64,000 nt of DNA from Rhizobium sp. CB3090 (GTDB lineage Bacteria > Pseudomonadota > Alphaproteobacteria > Rhizobiales > Rhizobiaceae). Position 1 is the stretch's first letter. Every line of letters begins with the position of its first letter. Below the pieces are notes generated by a model, which worked only from the letters and a program-made list of their open reading frames with translations, was not told the origin of the DNA and searched no databases. The position numbers and the translations under genes are program-made. Positions 33,715 through 44,305 of the stretch are shown here, one piece after another. Location: the NCBI RefSeq assembly GCF_029714285.1, contig NZ_CP121663.1, positions 1,178,001-1,242,000 of the forward strand, in the 5' to 3' direction.

Positions 33715-35591
33715 CCGCTGAAATCGACCCGTTTCAACTTTATGGTACGCGCGAAACCGAAGTGCCGCCGCAGCGGCTTACCGCCGGTAGGCTTGCCGTC
33801 GACTTCAAAGACGGCAACCTCCGCACGATCACCTATGATCGAAAAGAGGTGCTCCGCGCCGTCTCTTACCTCGTGCGCGACCGCGATTGGGGCACTTACG
33901 CTCCGCGAATATCGGACTTGAAGATCGATCAGGGTCAGGACGGATTTTCGGTAGCTTACCTTGCGCACTGCACCGGGCCCGACGATACGGCGCTTGAAAT
34001 CCGTATGCATATCTCCGCCAAGACCGGAGGTGCCTTGATCTTCGAAGCGGAAGCGGTGTCGAAGACTGGGTTCGAGACGAACCGTTGCGGATTCTGCATA
34101 CTGCATCCGATCGTCGGCGTTGCCGGAACACCGGTCTCGGTGGAGCATGTCGACGGTCGCCGCGAGGACACGCGCTTTCCCGATCTCATCGAACCCTGGC
34201 AGCCCTTCAAGGACATGCGTGCGATTACGCATACTGTCATGCCGGATGTCACGGCGGAATGCCGCATGGAAGGCGATACCTTCGAGATGGAAGACCAGCG
34301 CAATTGGTCGGATGCTTCCTATAAAACCTATGTCCGCCCCCTTGCCCTCCCCTGGCCTTACCAGATACCGGCTGGCCAACCTGTCAGCCAGCGGATTATC
34401 CTGAGCTTTGCCGACAAGCGGCCAACGCTGAGTGCCCCTGCATCCGTCCGGCCTGAAGGCCGCGCGGTCACGATCACAGAAGGGAACAAGCGCGGCACGA
34501 TGCCGTCGATCGGGTTGGTGATCACGCCGGAAGAAGCGAAGGCGACGCTTGAGGCACGCGACGTACTGGCGGAGATCGGGCCGCAAGAATTGCTCTTTCA
34601 TTTCGATCCAAATGCCGGCCATGACGCTACCGCCTTCAAAGCGATCGGTGCCATTGCAAAGCTGCACGCCGGTACGTCGACACTTGAAATCGCATTGCCA
34701 TGTCAGTCGCCGCTTGCCGAGGCGCAGGAGATCGCAACCTGGATGAATGCGGCGGGTTTCAAACCGGACGCAATCGTCGTATCCCCTTCCGTCGACAGAC
34801 AATCCACTCCTCCGGGCAGTCAATGGCCAGCATGCCCGCCGCTTGAGGAGGTCTATGCCGCAGCACGGTCCGCCTTTCCCGAGGTGCGGCTTGGCGGCGG
34901 CATGCTCAGCTATTTCACCGAACTCAATCGCAAGCGCGTTCCCTCCGGACCACTCGATTTCATCACCCATTGCACGAACCCGATCGTCCATGCGGCCGAC
35001 GACCTCAGCGTCATGCAGACGTTGGAAGCGCTGCCGTTTATCACCCGCTCGGTCCGTGCCATCTATGGCGACAAGCCCTATCGCATCGGCCCCTCCACCA
35101 TTCCGATGCGCCAGAACCCCTATGGCAGCCGGACCATGGACAATCTCGGCGGTCGCCGCATTCCGATGGCAAACAGGGACCCCCGGCACAATGGCCGTTT
35201 CGCGGAAGCCTTCGCACTCGGCTATGCGGTTGAAGTGCTCGATGCCGGATTGGAATGCCTGACGCTTTCGGCTCTGACGGGGCAGTTCGGGCTGATCGCC
35301 GGCAAGGACGAACCCTCTCCAGCCGGCGGCAAGCGCCCGATCTTCAACACGGTCGCTATGCTTGCCCGGCTTGCTGGTAGCCAATGGCGGGAATGCGTCT
35401 CATCCGATCCGACTGCCGTTCTCTCCTTTGTCGCGGCGCCGGTTGATGGAGCCCCGCAAATGCTGCTGGTGAACATCACTGCCACGGCGCAGCAGGTCGA
35501 GCTTGGATCCTTCCGCCTCGCCGAGAAAGGCGAGAGCGGCAGCCTGACGCTGCAGCCTTTTGCCGTCCATTCGATCGCTTTGAAGGATTGA
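33711..35591 (+). CDS. apnL: Probable D-apionate lactonase
   Basis: 626 residues, cytosolic, with no signal peptide. It contains no common lactonase motif that I recognise, but the length, the N-terminal beta-rich part (RTITYDRKEVLRAVSYLVRD), a (beta/alpha)-barrel-like middle with LGGGMLSYFTELNRKR and FITHCTNPIVHAADD, and its place directly after apsD agree with the ApnL family that opens D-apionolactone to D-apionate. Sequence identity to a characterised ApnL was not tested. It is coupled to apsD by a 4-bp overlap. Confidence 0.75.
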   Translation: MTAEIDPFQLYGTRETEVPPQRLTAGRLAVDFKDGNLRTITYDRKEVLRAVSYLVRDRDWGTYAPRISDLKIDQGQDGFSVAYLAHCTGPDDTALEIRMHISAKTGGALIFEAEAVSKTGFETNRCGFCILHPIVGVAGTPVSVEHVDGRREDTRFPDLIEPWQPFKDMRAITHTVMPDVTAECRMEGDTFEMEDQRNWSDASYKTYVRPLALPWPYQIPAGQPVSQRIILSFADKRPTLSAPASVRPEGRAVTITEGNKRGTMPSIGLVITPEEAKATLEARDVLAEIGPQELLFHFDPNAGHDATAFKAIGAIAKLHAGTSTLEIALPCQSPLAEAQEIATWMNAAGFKPDAIVVSPSVDRQSTPPGSQWPACPPLEEVYAAARSAFPEVRLGGGMLSYFTELNRKRVPSGPLDFITHCTNPIVHAADDLSVMQTLEALPFITRSVRAIYGDKPYRIGPSTIPMRQNPYGSRTMDNLGGRRIPMANRDPRHNGRFAEAFALGYAVEVLDAGLECLTLSALTGQFGLIAGKDEPSPAGGKRPIFNTVAMLARLAGSQWRECVSSDPTAVLSFVAAPVDGAPQMLLVNITATAQQVELGSFRLAEKGESGSLTLQPFAVHSIALKD

Positions 35592-35649
35592 CCTGACATT
35601 CGAGAAGGGCAACTTAGTCTTCCGAAACGAGATGACCGGGAGGACTCAC

Positions 35650-36669
35650 GTGAAGACGAAGAAGCTTATCAATGATGGCGCGGCCGCCGTGGACGAGATG
35701 CTGGCGGGCGTTCTGGCGGCTCACCCCCGGCACCTCCGCGCCGTCGAGGGATCGCCGCGCTCCATCGTCGCAAATGAGGGGCCGCGGCCCGGCAAGGTCA
35801 GCCTGGTCATTGGCGGCGGATCAGGGCACGAGCCGACCTTCCTGGGTTATATCGGCAAGGGGCTCGCCGATGCCGCAGCCATCGGCAATGTCTTTGCCTC
35901 TCCGCCACCCGATCCGATCATCGAGTGCGCCAAAGCCGTTAATGGTGGTGCCGGCGTGCTGTTCATGTATGGCAATTATGCCGGCGATGTCATGAATTTC
36001 GATATGGCAGCCGAAATGCTCGCCATGGATGACATCGAGGTCCGCACCGTGCTGACGACGGACGACATCGCCTCCGCACCCATCGAGCAGAAGGAGCGCC
36101 GTCGCGGCGTCGCCGGCAACGTCTTCATCTTCAAGGCCGCGGGTGCGGCCTGCGATCTCATGTACGGCTTTGACGACGTCGAGCGTGTTGCACGCTTCGC
36201 CAATGAACGCACCTACACCATGGGCGTCGCGCTCTCGCCTTGCTCCCTGCCGCAGACACGGAAACCGAACTTCGAGATAGGGCCCGACGAGATGGAAATC
36301 GGTATGGGCATCCACGGCGAGCCGGGCGTCGCACGCGGACCGATGCGATCCGCGGATGAGGTCACGAGCGAGCTGGTCGGCAAGATCCTCGACGAGATGA
36401 AGCCGGCGCGTGGCGATCGGGTCGCCGTACTCGTCAACTCATTGGGTTCGACGCCGCTCATGGAACTCTACATCATGATGCGCAAGCTCAAGGCGATGCT
36501 CGACGATGCAGGCCTTGTCATTCACCTGTCGCTGGTCGGCAATTACTGCACGTCGCTGGAGATGGCCGGCGCATCGATTACGCTGATGCATCTGGACGAC
36601 GAATTGCAGCGGCTGATCGATCACCCTTGCGATTGCGCGATGTTCCGCTCCGGCGAGGCGCTGCAATGA
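35650..36669 (+). CDS. Dihydroxyacetone kinase subunit DhaK-like, candidate L-erythrulose kinase part
   Basis: 339 residues. A GTG start at 35650 (VKTKKLINDG) is preferred because GGGAGG at 35638-35643 lies 6 bases before it; the ATG at 35632 overlaps that site. The DhaK substrate domain is recognisable from LVIGGGSGHEPTFLGYIGKG and the covalent-binding His region GMGIHGEPG. In apiose pathways a kinase of this family phosphorylates L-erythrulose made by decarboxylation of 3-oxo-isoapionate. It overlaps dhaL by 4 bp. No PTS partner DhaM is encoded nearby, so ATP rather than a phosphocarrier may be used. Confidence 0.85.
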   Translation: MKTKKLINDGAAAVDEMLAGVLAAHPRHLRAVEGSPRSIVANEGPRPGKVSLVIGGGSGHEPTFLGYIGKGLADAAAIGNVFASPPPDPIIECAKAVNGGAGVLFMYGNYAGDVMNFDMAAEMLAMDDIEVRTVLTTDDIASAPIEQKERRRGVAGNVFIFKAAGAACDLMYGFDDVERVARFANERTYTMGVALSPCSLPQTRKPNFEIGPDEMEIGMGIHGEPGVARGPMRSADEVTSELVGKILDEMKPARGDRVAVLVNSLGSTPLMELYIMMRKLKAMLDDAGLVIHLSLVGNYCTSLEMAGASITLMHLDDELQRLIDHPCDCAMFRSGEALQ

Positions 36670-37310
36670 CGACGGTCTCAACGGAAGACCTGAAGGCCCT
36701 TTTCGTGCGGATCGCGGAGGCGATGGCACGCGAGAAGGATCGCCTCTGCGAGCTCGATGGCGTGATCGGTGATGCCGATCATGGCATCGCCATGGAGCTC
36801 GGTTTTTCGGCCGCCGCCAAAGCGGTTGCGGAGCTGGATTCCACGACTGTCGATCCGACGCTGGTCTTCAATACGGCAGCGAAATCCTTCCTCAATGCTG
36901 TCGGAGCCTCTTCCGGCCCGCTCTATGCGACAGCCCTGATGCGCGCAGGCGCAGTCGCAAAGGGGAAACCATCCCTGAACGACGACGACATGGTCGAGGT
37001 ATTTGCGGCCTTTGCCAAGGGCATTCAGGATCGGGGCAAGGCGGAGCTCGGCGAAAAGACGATGGTCGATGCCTGGGCGCCCGCTGCTGCAGCCTGTCGA
37101 GCCGCCCGGGATCAAGGCTTGCCCCTTGCTGAATGTTTCACTGATGGCCTCAAGGCTGGTGAGGCGGGGGCCGAAGCGACGAAGGATATGATCGCGGCAA
37201 AAGGCAGGTCATCGCGCCTCGGCGAGCGGGCTCTCGGGCACATGGATCCGGGAGCGGCCTCGGCTGTGGTGATTATATCCTGCTTTAAGGCCCACTTCAC
37301 GTCAGAGTGA
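36666..37310 (+). CDS. Dihydroxyacetone kinase subunit DhaL-like
   Basis: 214 residues. DhaL is the nucleotide-binding half of the kinase: LDGVIGDADHGIAMELGF holds the Mg-binding Asp cluster, and MVDAWAPAAAA and GHMDPGAASA are further family motifs. The start at 36666 overlaps the stop of dhaK. Last gene of the second transcription unit of the island; an operator and a new promoter for the second importer follow within 30 bp. Confidence 0.87.
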   Translation: MTTVSTEDLKALFVRIAEAMAREKDRLCELDGVIGDADHGIAMELGFSAAAKAVAELDSTTVDPTLVFNTAAKSFLNAVGASSGPLYATALMRAGAVAKGKPSLNDDDMVEVFAAFAKGIQDRGKAELGEKTMVDAWAPAAAACRAARDQGLPLAECFTDGLKAGEAGAEATKDMIAAKGRSSRLGERALGHMDPGAASAVVIISCFKAHFTSE

Positions 37311-37317
37311 TGATGAC

Positions 37318-37330
37318 CTCATCATACCAG
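37318..37330. promoter_or_regulatory. Island operator, site 3 (CTCATCATACCAG)
   Basis: Matches sites 1 and 2 with one substitution. It lies 60 bases before the second binding-protein gene and directly next to a TTGACA element (37331-37336), so the importer-hydrolase unit should answer to the same regulator. Confidence 0.6.
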
Positions 37331-37390
37331 TTGACATGTTGATAACGATTTGTCAAAACCACCTCAGCTTTGCTCAGAGGAGGACTGGAG

Positions 37391-38644
37391 ATGGCTATCA
37401 ACTCCAAATATGCGCGTTGGTTCGCTGCCGCTGCGATGGCTGCGGCAGCGTTTTCGGCGACCAATGTCGCTGCGGAAGACCTGACGCTGTGGACGCTCAA
37501 TTTCGACAACGGCGCGGCAAACGGTGCCCTCAAGAAAGTGGCGACGGATTTCGAGGCGGCCAATCCCGGCACCCATATCGAAATCGTCCAGCGCGGCGTC
37601 GATGAACACAAAACTGCGCTTCGCGTCGCGGCAGGCTCGAGCAAGGGCCCAGATATTTATTTTAGCTGGGCTGGGCTTGGTCTCGGCGGCGAATATGTGA
37701 AGGCCGGCCTGTCGCTGCCGCTCGACAAGTACTATACGCAGTACAAGTGGAACGACGAGCTGCTTCCGTCTGCTGCTGCCTTTGCCGATCTCTATCCGGG
37801 CGGCAAGCATGGCGTCCCCTTCACCTTCAAGGGCGAAGCAATCTACTACAACAAGAAGCTCTTCCAAAAGGCCGGCATCACTGGGGAGCCGAAGACCTAC
37901 GAGGAACTGCTGGCGGCGGCCGACAAGCTCAAGGCGGCTGGCATTCCTGCCTTCACCTTCGGCGGCTCGGTCAACTGGCACGTCATGCGCCTGATGGACG
38001 TGCTGCTTGAAACCAAATGTGGCGCCGATAAGCACGACGCGCTGATGGCCATGAAGACCGATTGGACCAAAGAGCCCTGCGCGACCGATGCCTTCACCGA
38101 TTTTGCCAAGTGGACCAAGGACTACACGCTGAAGCCCTTCATGGGCATCAGCAACCAGCAGTCCTATACCCTGTTTGTTGCCGGCCGTGCCGCGATGATG
38201 CTCGAAGGCGACTGGCTGGTCAGCCAGTTGAGCGGCAGCAAGGTCAACCTCGACGATTATGGCGTCGTGCCGTTCCCGACGAACACCAACCGTCTCTATG
38301 GCTTTGCCGAGTACAATTACATCAGCACCAAGAGCAAGGATCCGGATCTCGCTGCCAAGTTCCTCGACTATTTCCTGTCGACCAAGGTGCAGCAGGATCT
38401 CGTCGGGCAGATCAGCTCGATTTCGGTCAACAAGAATGTCCAGTACACCAACCAGAAGCCGCTCGAGGCGAAATGGCTGGATATCTTCAAGACCTACAGC
38501 AAGGTCTACATGAACGGCGATCAAGCCTTCCCGCTCGATGTCACCACCGAATACTTCCGGGTGATCAACGACGTCGCTTCCGGCAATATCCAGCCGGCCG
38601 ATGCTGCCAAGCAGTTGCAGACCTTCATCGCGGGTCGCACCTGA
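37391..38644 (+). CDS. ABC transporter periplasmic binding protein, oligosaccharide (CUT1) type
   Basis: 417 residues. GAGGAGG precedes ATG 37391 (MAINSKYARW), and the signal peptide ends near NVAA-EDLTLW. The mature protein is an extracellular solute-binding protein family 1 member (KKVATDFEAANPGTHIEIVQ, GVPFTFKGEAIYYNKKLFQK, MMLEGDWLVSQL), a class that binds oligosaccharides or glycosides rather than free pentoses. With site 3 upstream and an apiosidase-like enzyme downstream, the likely ligand is an apiose-containing glycoside. A cruciform-like hairpin follows. Confidence 0.9.
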   Translation: MAINSKYARWFAAAAMAAAAFSATNVAAEDLTLWTLNFDNGAANGALKKVATDFEAANPGTHIEIVQRGVDEHKTALRVAAGSSKGPDIYFSWAGLGLGGEYVKAGLSLPLDKYYTQYKWNDELLPSAAAFADLYPGGKHGVPFTFKGEAIYYNKKLFQKAGITGEPKTYEELLAAADKLKAAGIPAFTFGGSVNWHVMRLMDVLLETKCGADKHDALMAMKTDWTKEPCATDAFTDFAKWTKDYTLKPFMGISNQQSYTLFVAGRAAMMLEGDWLVSQLSGSKVNLDDYGVVPFPTNTNRLYGFAEYNYISTKSKDPDLAAKFLDYFLSTKVQQDLVGQISSISVNKNVQYTNQKPLEAKWLDIFKTYSKVYMNGDQAFPLDVTTEYFRVINDVASGNIQPADAAKQLQTFIAGRT

Positions 38645-38650
38645 TCTCTC

Positions 38651-38697
38651 GAGGGAAGCCACCACTCCGATTGCGAATCGCGGCGACGGCTTCCCTC
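38651..38697 (+). terminator. Two-stem hairpin after the second binding-protein gene
   Basis: GAGGGAAGCC (38651-38660) pairs with GGCTTCCCTC (38688-38697); inside it CGATT (38668-38672) pairs with AATCG (38676-38680). There is no T run, so it is more likely an mRNA-stabilising or partial-attenuation element within the operon. Confidence 0.55.
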
Positions 38698-38738
38698 ATA
38701 CGATGCCCACGCGTCAGTTGCCGCCGGGAGCAATCAGA

Positions 38739-39638
38739 ATGTCATTCCGCAATCGAACACATGACCCGCGCGTTCAGGCAGCGATCCTGCTCGCCCCGGC
38801 CATGCTGATCTACGCGATTTTCGCGCTTTATCCGATGCTGAACGTGGTGGTGCTGAGCTTCCAGAAATGGAACGGCCTCGATCCCCAGCGCCCGTTCGTC
38901 GGCATGGCGAACTATCAATATATCTTCACGCAGGATCCCGTCTTCTGGGTCGCCTTCCGCAACACTGTGATCTGGACGATCATGTGCGTGATTTTTCCGC
39001 CAATGATCGGCCTGCTGCTGGCGCTGAGCCTCAACCAGAAGCTTTTCGCCCGCAATACCTTCCGGGCGATTTTCTATCTTCCGGTCATCATCGCCCCGAT
39101 CGCGGTCGCGACCATGTGGAAGTGGATGTACGATCCCTTTTTCGGCCTCTTCACCGAGATCCTGACCTCGATGGGGCTGCAGGACTGGATCCAGGACTGG
39201 CTCGGCAATAAGGACATTGCGCTCTATTCGGTCTTCGTCGCCTATCTCTGGCAATCCGTCGGCTTCTCCATGGTCCTGTTTCTCGCGGGCCTGCAGAATG
39301 TTTCACAGACGCTGGTCGAGGCCGCACGCATCGATGGCGCCGGTCGCTGGAACATTTTCCGCTATGTCACCCTCCCCGCACTGCGCACCACGCTGACGAT
39401 CGTCCTGGTGCTATCAGTCATCTCGTCGCTAAAGGCCTTCGACATCGTCTATGGCCTGACGGGTGGGGGACCGGCGCAATCCACGCAGATGCTGGCGCTC
39501 TGGGCCTTCACGCAGGCCATGCAGATCTTCGATTTCGGCCGCGGCGCTGCGATCTCCGTCGTTCTGCTGCTCATCACCATCGCCATCGTCATTCCCTACC
39601 TGCGATGGACGCAGAAGCATGAGGAGGCCGAACAATGA
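38739..39638 (+). CDS. CUT1 ABC transporter permease, first subunit
   Basis: 299 residues, six hydrophobic segments, UgpA/MalF-like. The EAA loop that touches the ATPase is VEAARIDGAGRWNIFRYVTL. The start at 38739 (MSFRNRTHDP) has GGGAG about 8 bases before it; the long open frame upstream overlaps the hairpin and is rejected. Its stop overlaps the next permease start. Confidence 0.92.
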   Translation: MSFRNRTHDPRVQAAILLAPAMLIYAIFALYPMLNVVVLSFQKWNGLDPQRPFVGMANYQYIFTQDPVFWVAFRNTVIWTIMCVIFPPMIGLLLALSLNQKLFARNTFRAIFYLPVIIAPIAVATMWKWMYDPFFGLFTEILTSMGLQDWIQDWLGNKDIALYSVFVAYLWQSVGFSMVLFLAGLQNVSQTLVEAARIDGAGRWNIFRYVTLPALRTTLTIVLVLSVISSLKAFDIVYGLTGGGPAQSTQMLALWAFTQAMQIFDFGRGAAISVVLLLITIAIVIPYLRWTQKHEEAEQ

Positions 39639-40522
39639 CGGCTGCATCGGCAACATCCATGTCGGACGGCTTCGAGACCGTCATCCCCGCAAAGCGCAAG
39701 CGCGATCCTGTCCTGATCGGCTTGTGGATCGCTCTGCTCCTGGTCGCCGCGATCTGGCTTGCGCCCTTCGTCTTCATCGTCTTCACGTCGCTGAAAACGC
39801 AGGCCGATGTGACGACGACGGGCGCCTTCGTGCCACCGCTCAATCCGGCCTTCGACAACTATTCGAGCGCCTGGGGTCGCGGCAATTTTGCCAGCGCCTT
39901 CCTGAACAGCACGATTATCACCGTGATCAAAGTGCCGCTCGGGCTCATCCTGTCGGCGATGGCGGCCTATGCGCTTGCTAAGATCCGGCTGAGGTTCAGC
40001 AAAGTACTGCTGCTCCTCGTCGTCTTCGGCACGATGATCCCCTTTCAGGTCATGCTGGCGCCGCTGTTTACGCTGGTCAACTCGCTGGGCCTCATCGATA
40101 CCTATCCCGGCGTGATCCTCCCCTACATCGCCTTCGGCGTGCCCTATCAGGTCTTCATTCTGCATGGCTTCTTCAGAGGCATTCCGAAAGAGCTGTCGGA
40201 AGCCGCGCTGATCGACGGCGCAAGCCATTTCACCATCTTCCGCCGGATATTTCTGCCGGTCTGCCTGCCGGTGCTTGCGGCGCTGTTGATCCTGGATTTC
40301 GTTTCCACATGGAATGAATTCGCAATGGCGCTGGTGCTTCTGCAGGATCAGCACATGTGGACGCTGCCGCTCGGGCTCATGTCGTTCCAGGGGCAGTTTT
40401 CCAATGATTACGGGCAGTTGAATGCGGCGATCGTCATGACCGTGCTGCCGGCGACGCTCGTCTACCTCATCTTTCAGCGCTACTTCGTCTCCGGCCTCAC
40501 CTCCGGCGCTGTCAAGGGCTGA
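39635..40522 (+). CDS. CUT1 ABC transporter permease, second subunit
   Basis: 295 residues, six hydrophobic segments, UgpE/MalG-like, with the EAA loop SEAALIDGASHFTIFRRIFL. The N-terminal 25 residues are cytosolic and charged. It forms a heterodimer with the preceding permease, with which it overlaps by 4 bp. The hydrolase gene follows 38 bp later. Confidence 0.92.
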   Translation: MTAASATSMSDGFETVIPAKRKRDPVLIGLWIALLLVAAIWLAPFVFIVFTSLKTQADVTTTGAFVPPLNPAFDNYSSAWGRGNFASAFLNSTIITVIKVPLGLILSAMAAYALAKIRLRFSKVLLLLVVFGTMIPFQVMLAPLFTLVNSLGLIDTYPGVILPYIAFGVPYQVFILHGFFRGIPKELSEAALIDGASHFTIFRRIFLPVCLPVLAALLILDFVSTWNEFAMALVLLQDQHMWTLPLGLMSFQGQFSNDYGQLNAAIVMTVLPATLVYLIFQRYFVSGLTSGAVKG

Positions 40523-40560
40523 TCATCAACCGAATTGGCAAGTCTTTCGAGGAGAATATC

Positions 40561-42075
40561 ATGTCCAGTGCAACCGTCGAAAAATGGGGCGTCTTCGAGG
40601 CGGCTTTCAACGGCCCTTCGGGCGGCAATCCCTATCTCGACGTGGCATTCGATGCCGTGTTCAGCCAGAACAGCCGCGAAATCCGCGTGCCCGGCTTCTA
40701 TGATGGCGACGGCGTCTATCGCGTGCGCTTCATGCCCGACAATGAAGGGGAATGGTTCTTCCGCACGCGCTCGAAGACGGCAGACCTAAATGGCAAGACC
40801 GGCTCGTTCGTCGCGACCAAGCCGTCTGAGAGCAATCACGGCCCGGTGCATGTGCGCAACAAGTTCCACTTCGCCTATGCCGACGGCAAGCCTTTCCTCT
40901 CGTTCGGCACGACCTGCTATGCCTGGACGCATCAGCCATTGGAGATGCAGGCACAGACGCTGGAGACGCTGAAGAAGTCGCGCTTCAACAAGATCCGCAT
41001 GGGCGTCTTCCCAAAGGACTATCCCTACAACGTCAATGAGCCGCTTTACCCCTGCTTCGAAAAGGGTGCCGACGGCAAAGAGGATTTCGACAGGCCGAAC
41101 CCCGTTCTCTTTCGGCACTTCGAAAAGCAGGTGGCCGCGCTTTGCGAGCTTGGTATCGAAGCCGATATTATCATGTTCCATCCCTATGATCGCTGGGGCT
41201 ATGCCGACATGTCGGCAGAGCAGGACTTCCGCTATGTCGCCTATCTCGCCGCGCGGCTTGCCGCCTACCGGAACGTCTGGTGGGCGCTCGCCAACGAATA
41301 CGACTTCCTCCTCGACACCAAGCCGCTGCAGCAGTGGGACCGCTATTTCCATATTCTCGAAGAGAACGATCCCTACGGCCACCTGAAGTCCATCCATAAC
41401 GGCGAGCCGACGATGAACTTCGATCATCGCAAGCCCTGGGTGACGCATACCTGCATCCAGAACTGGGATGTGAAGCGCACGCAGGAATGGCGTGAAGCCT
41501 ATGGCAAGCCCGTCGTCAACGACGAGCCGGAATATGAAGGCAACATCATCCAATCCTGGGGCAACCTGACGGCACAGGAGCTGGTGCATCGCTTCTGGAT
41601 CACGGTGACGCGCGGCGGCTATGCCGGCCATGGCGAAACCTATTCGCATCCGCAGGATCTCATCTGGTGGGCCAAGGGCGGCGAGCTCCGCGGCGAGGCA
41701 TGGAAGCGCATCGGCTTCCTGCGCGATCTGCTGGAGCAGGATGTCGTCAATGGTCTCGAGCCGATGGCGTCCTTCGGCGAATGGCCTTGGACCCGCGTTT
41801 CCGGCGCACGCGACGGTGATATCAGCTACATCTACCTCGGCGAACACCAGCCCGTCGTCTGGTCGACTGGCCTGCCCAAAGACGGCAGCGATTACGATGT
41901 CGACATCATCGACACCTGGGAAATGACGAGCACGCCCGCCAAGAAAGTCGAAGCTCCGATCCCGCATCCCACCCGGCACGGCCCGATCGTACGCGGCGGC
42001 AAGGCGGATGCGGCCTTCGGCGTCGAACTGCCGGGTAGGCCATACCAGGCCCTTCGCATCCGCAAGAAGAACTGA
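40561..42075 (+). CDS. Cytosolic DUF5060-DUF4038 glycoside hydrolase, candidate apiosidase (GH140-like)
   Basis: 504 residues without signal peptide. Residues 5-90 form a DUF5060 beta-sandwich (KWGVFEAAFNGPSGGNPYLD, VPGFYDGDGVYRVRFMPD). Residues about 100-400 form a DUF4038 (beta/alpha)8 barrel (LSFGTTCYAWTHQ at its start), and the rest is a DUF5605-like beta domain. Candidate catalytic acids are Glu246 in WALANEYD and Glu322 or Glu324 in VVNDEPEYEG. DUF4038 contains the GH140 apiosidases that release apiose from rhamnogalacturonan II. Placement inside a glycoside importer operon under the apiose operator suggests it splits imported apiosides in the cytosol. Confidence 0.8.
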   Translation: MSSATVEKWGVFEAAFNGPSGGNPYLDVAFDAVFSQNSREIRVPGFYDGDGVYRVRFMPDNEGEWFFRTRSKTADLNGKTGSFVATKPSESNHGPVHVRNKFHFAYADGKPFLSFGTTCYAWTHQPLEMQAQTLETLKKSRFNKIRMGVFPKDYPYNVNEPLYPCFEKGADGKEDFDRPNPVLFRHFEKQVAALCELGIEADIIMFHPYDRWGYADMSAEQDFRYVAYLAARLAAYRNVWWALANEYDFLLDTKPLQQWDRYFHILEENDPYGHLKSIHNGEPTMNFDHRKPWVTHTCIQNWDVKRTQEWREAYGKPVVNDEPEYEGNIIQSWGNLTAQELVHRFWITVTRGGYAGHGETYSHPQDLIWWAKGGELRGEAWKRIGFLRDLLEQDVVNGLEPMASFGEWPWTRVSGARDGDISYIYLGEHQPVVWSTGLPKDGSDYDVDIIDTWEMTSTPAKKVEAPIPHPTRHGPIVRGGKADAAFGVELPGRPYQALRIRKKN

Positions 42076-42097
42076 TCGGGTCTACAGGAGGAATTTC

Positions 42098-43162
<1,065 letters not shown>

Positions 43163-43174
43163 GAATTCGCGTCA

Positions 43175-43555
43175 TTATCGCGGCGCGCGCCTCTCGGCAT
43201 CGCTCATCACCGTCAGGACACGTTTTACGAAGGCAGCGCCATCGAACTGCTTTGGCGCTCCCGTAGTGGAATGATCCGGCCGCTCGAATATGAACGCTTC
43301 GACATTGACCACCGGCAAGTGCAGGCGGCTGCGCACCCGTCCGATCATCGCCGTATGCGTCACGACAACCTGGCAACCTCTCGGTTCGAATTCCGCATCC
43401 ATCCCGGAAGCCGGAACGGCCGCAACCGTCAGCCCGCGGGCGGACAGGACCGAGCCGATACGCGTGGCGACCTGCGGATTGTCGAGGCAGATCAGCACAT
43501 CCGCCTGACCGGCTCTGAAGGAGAATCTAAAAGCATCCAGCGACCTCTCATTCAA
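43175..43555 (-). CDS. Hypothetical protein
   Basis: 126 residues, not firmly recognised. An alternating alpha/beta pattern (ADVLICLDNPQVATRIGSVL, GCQVVVTHTAMIG, VVNVEAFIF) recalls a degenerate receiver-like fold, but the phospho-acceptor Asp position is not convincing. There is no signal peptide. It converges on the last gene of the apiose island with 12 bp between the stops and is divergent from the next small gene. Confidence 0.55.
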   Translation of the reverse strand: MNERSLDAFRFSFRAGQADVLICLDNPQVATRIGSVLSARGLTVAAVPASGMDAEFEPRGCQVVVTHTAMIGRVRSRLHLPVVNVEAFIFERPDHSTTGAPKQFDGAAFVKRVLTVMSDAERRAPR

Positions 43556-43757
43556 ACTCGGCCGAACATAGTGCTTTTCGGTGTAACGCAGTGTTGTATC
43601 TTGTTGCGTTTTGTTTCAGCGGCGTGAAGCATCTGCAGCTCGCAGCGAAGGACTTGGCCGCCGCAAACTAAAAGAATTTGCCGCAATATAATGCAACACA
43701 TGCGGTCAGTAAAAGCTGGTTTCCTCTGCCTGCTCGATTCGAGCAAGGAGGCAGAAT

Positions 43758-44150
43758 GTGAAGCCAACCAGCAATGCGGGACAGAGCAATCCGGGTCCAA
43801 TTTTGAATGGATCGACCGTTCTTAAGCGCTTTCTCGGCAGCCAGAAACGTGTCTATCTCTGTAGCCTCTGCCTGTGCTGCAATCTGATTTTCTGCACGAT
43901 TGGCGCGAGTCCCCGTCAGTTCATCATTTTCAACATTCTCATGCTTCTGGTTTTCGGCGCCAAGACCATGGAAGCCGAGCCCCTCGATATCGAGACCTCC
44001 TCCACAGCAACCGGCAATCGGAATCCCGCTGCCCGTGACTGGAGACCTATACTGAGCTTTTCAGTTCAACTGCTTGTCGCCTGTTATGCGGTAACGGTGC
44101 TTATCGACAATCTTGCCGCAACCTCGATACTGCTCAGTTCGATCCGCTAA
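43758..44150 (+). CDS. Small hypothetical membrane protein
   Basis: 130 residues starting at GTG 43758, with AAGGAGG at 43745-43751. Two to three hydrophobic segments are visible (VYLCSLCLCCNLIFCTIGAS with four Cys, IIFNILMLLVFGA and LSFSVQLLVACYAVTVLI), so it is probably an inner-membrane protein. No family is recognised. It is alone, with the IS element 135 bp downstream. Confidence 0.5.
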   Translation: MKPTSNAGQSNPGPILNGSTVLKRFLGSQKRVYLCSLCLCCNLIFCTIGASPRQFIIFNILMLLVFGAKTMEAEPLDIETSSTATGNRNPAARDWRPILSFSVQLLVACYAVTVLIDNLAATSILLSSIR

Positions 44151-44235
44151 GGAAGTTCCAGCCGGAAAGTAACCGCGGCGGATTGCCGTGAATGCATTTT
44201 GCGGGAATGAATTCGCGCACCCTATCCCTTTGTTT

Positions 44236-44288
44236 TTACGCATTCCAGACGGAAAACCGCTTCGCACTTTTCCTGGAAGTGCTCTAGG
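44236..44288. repeat. Palindromic repeat of a type dispersed in rhizobial genomes
   Basis: TTCCAGACGGAAAA on the left and TTTTCCTGGAA on the right form an imperfect stem around an ACCGCTTCGCAC-like loop, followed by GTGCTCTAG. I recognise this wording from intergenic repeats in Rhizobium and Agrobacterium; copy number was not counted. It directly borders the IS element. Confidence 0.5.
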
Positions 44289-44305
44289 CTGTGGTGACGA
44301 TTTAA

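Noticed and set aside
33675..35384. 569-codon minus-strand frame opposite the lactonase gene
   Set aside because: Same reason: antisense shadow without motifs.
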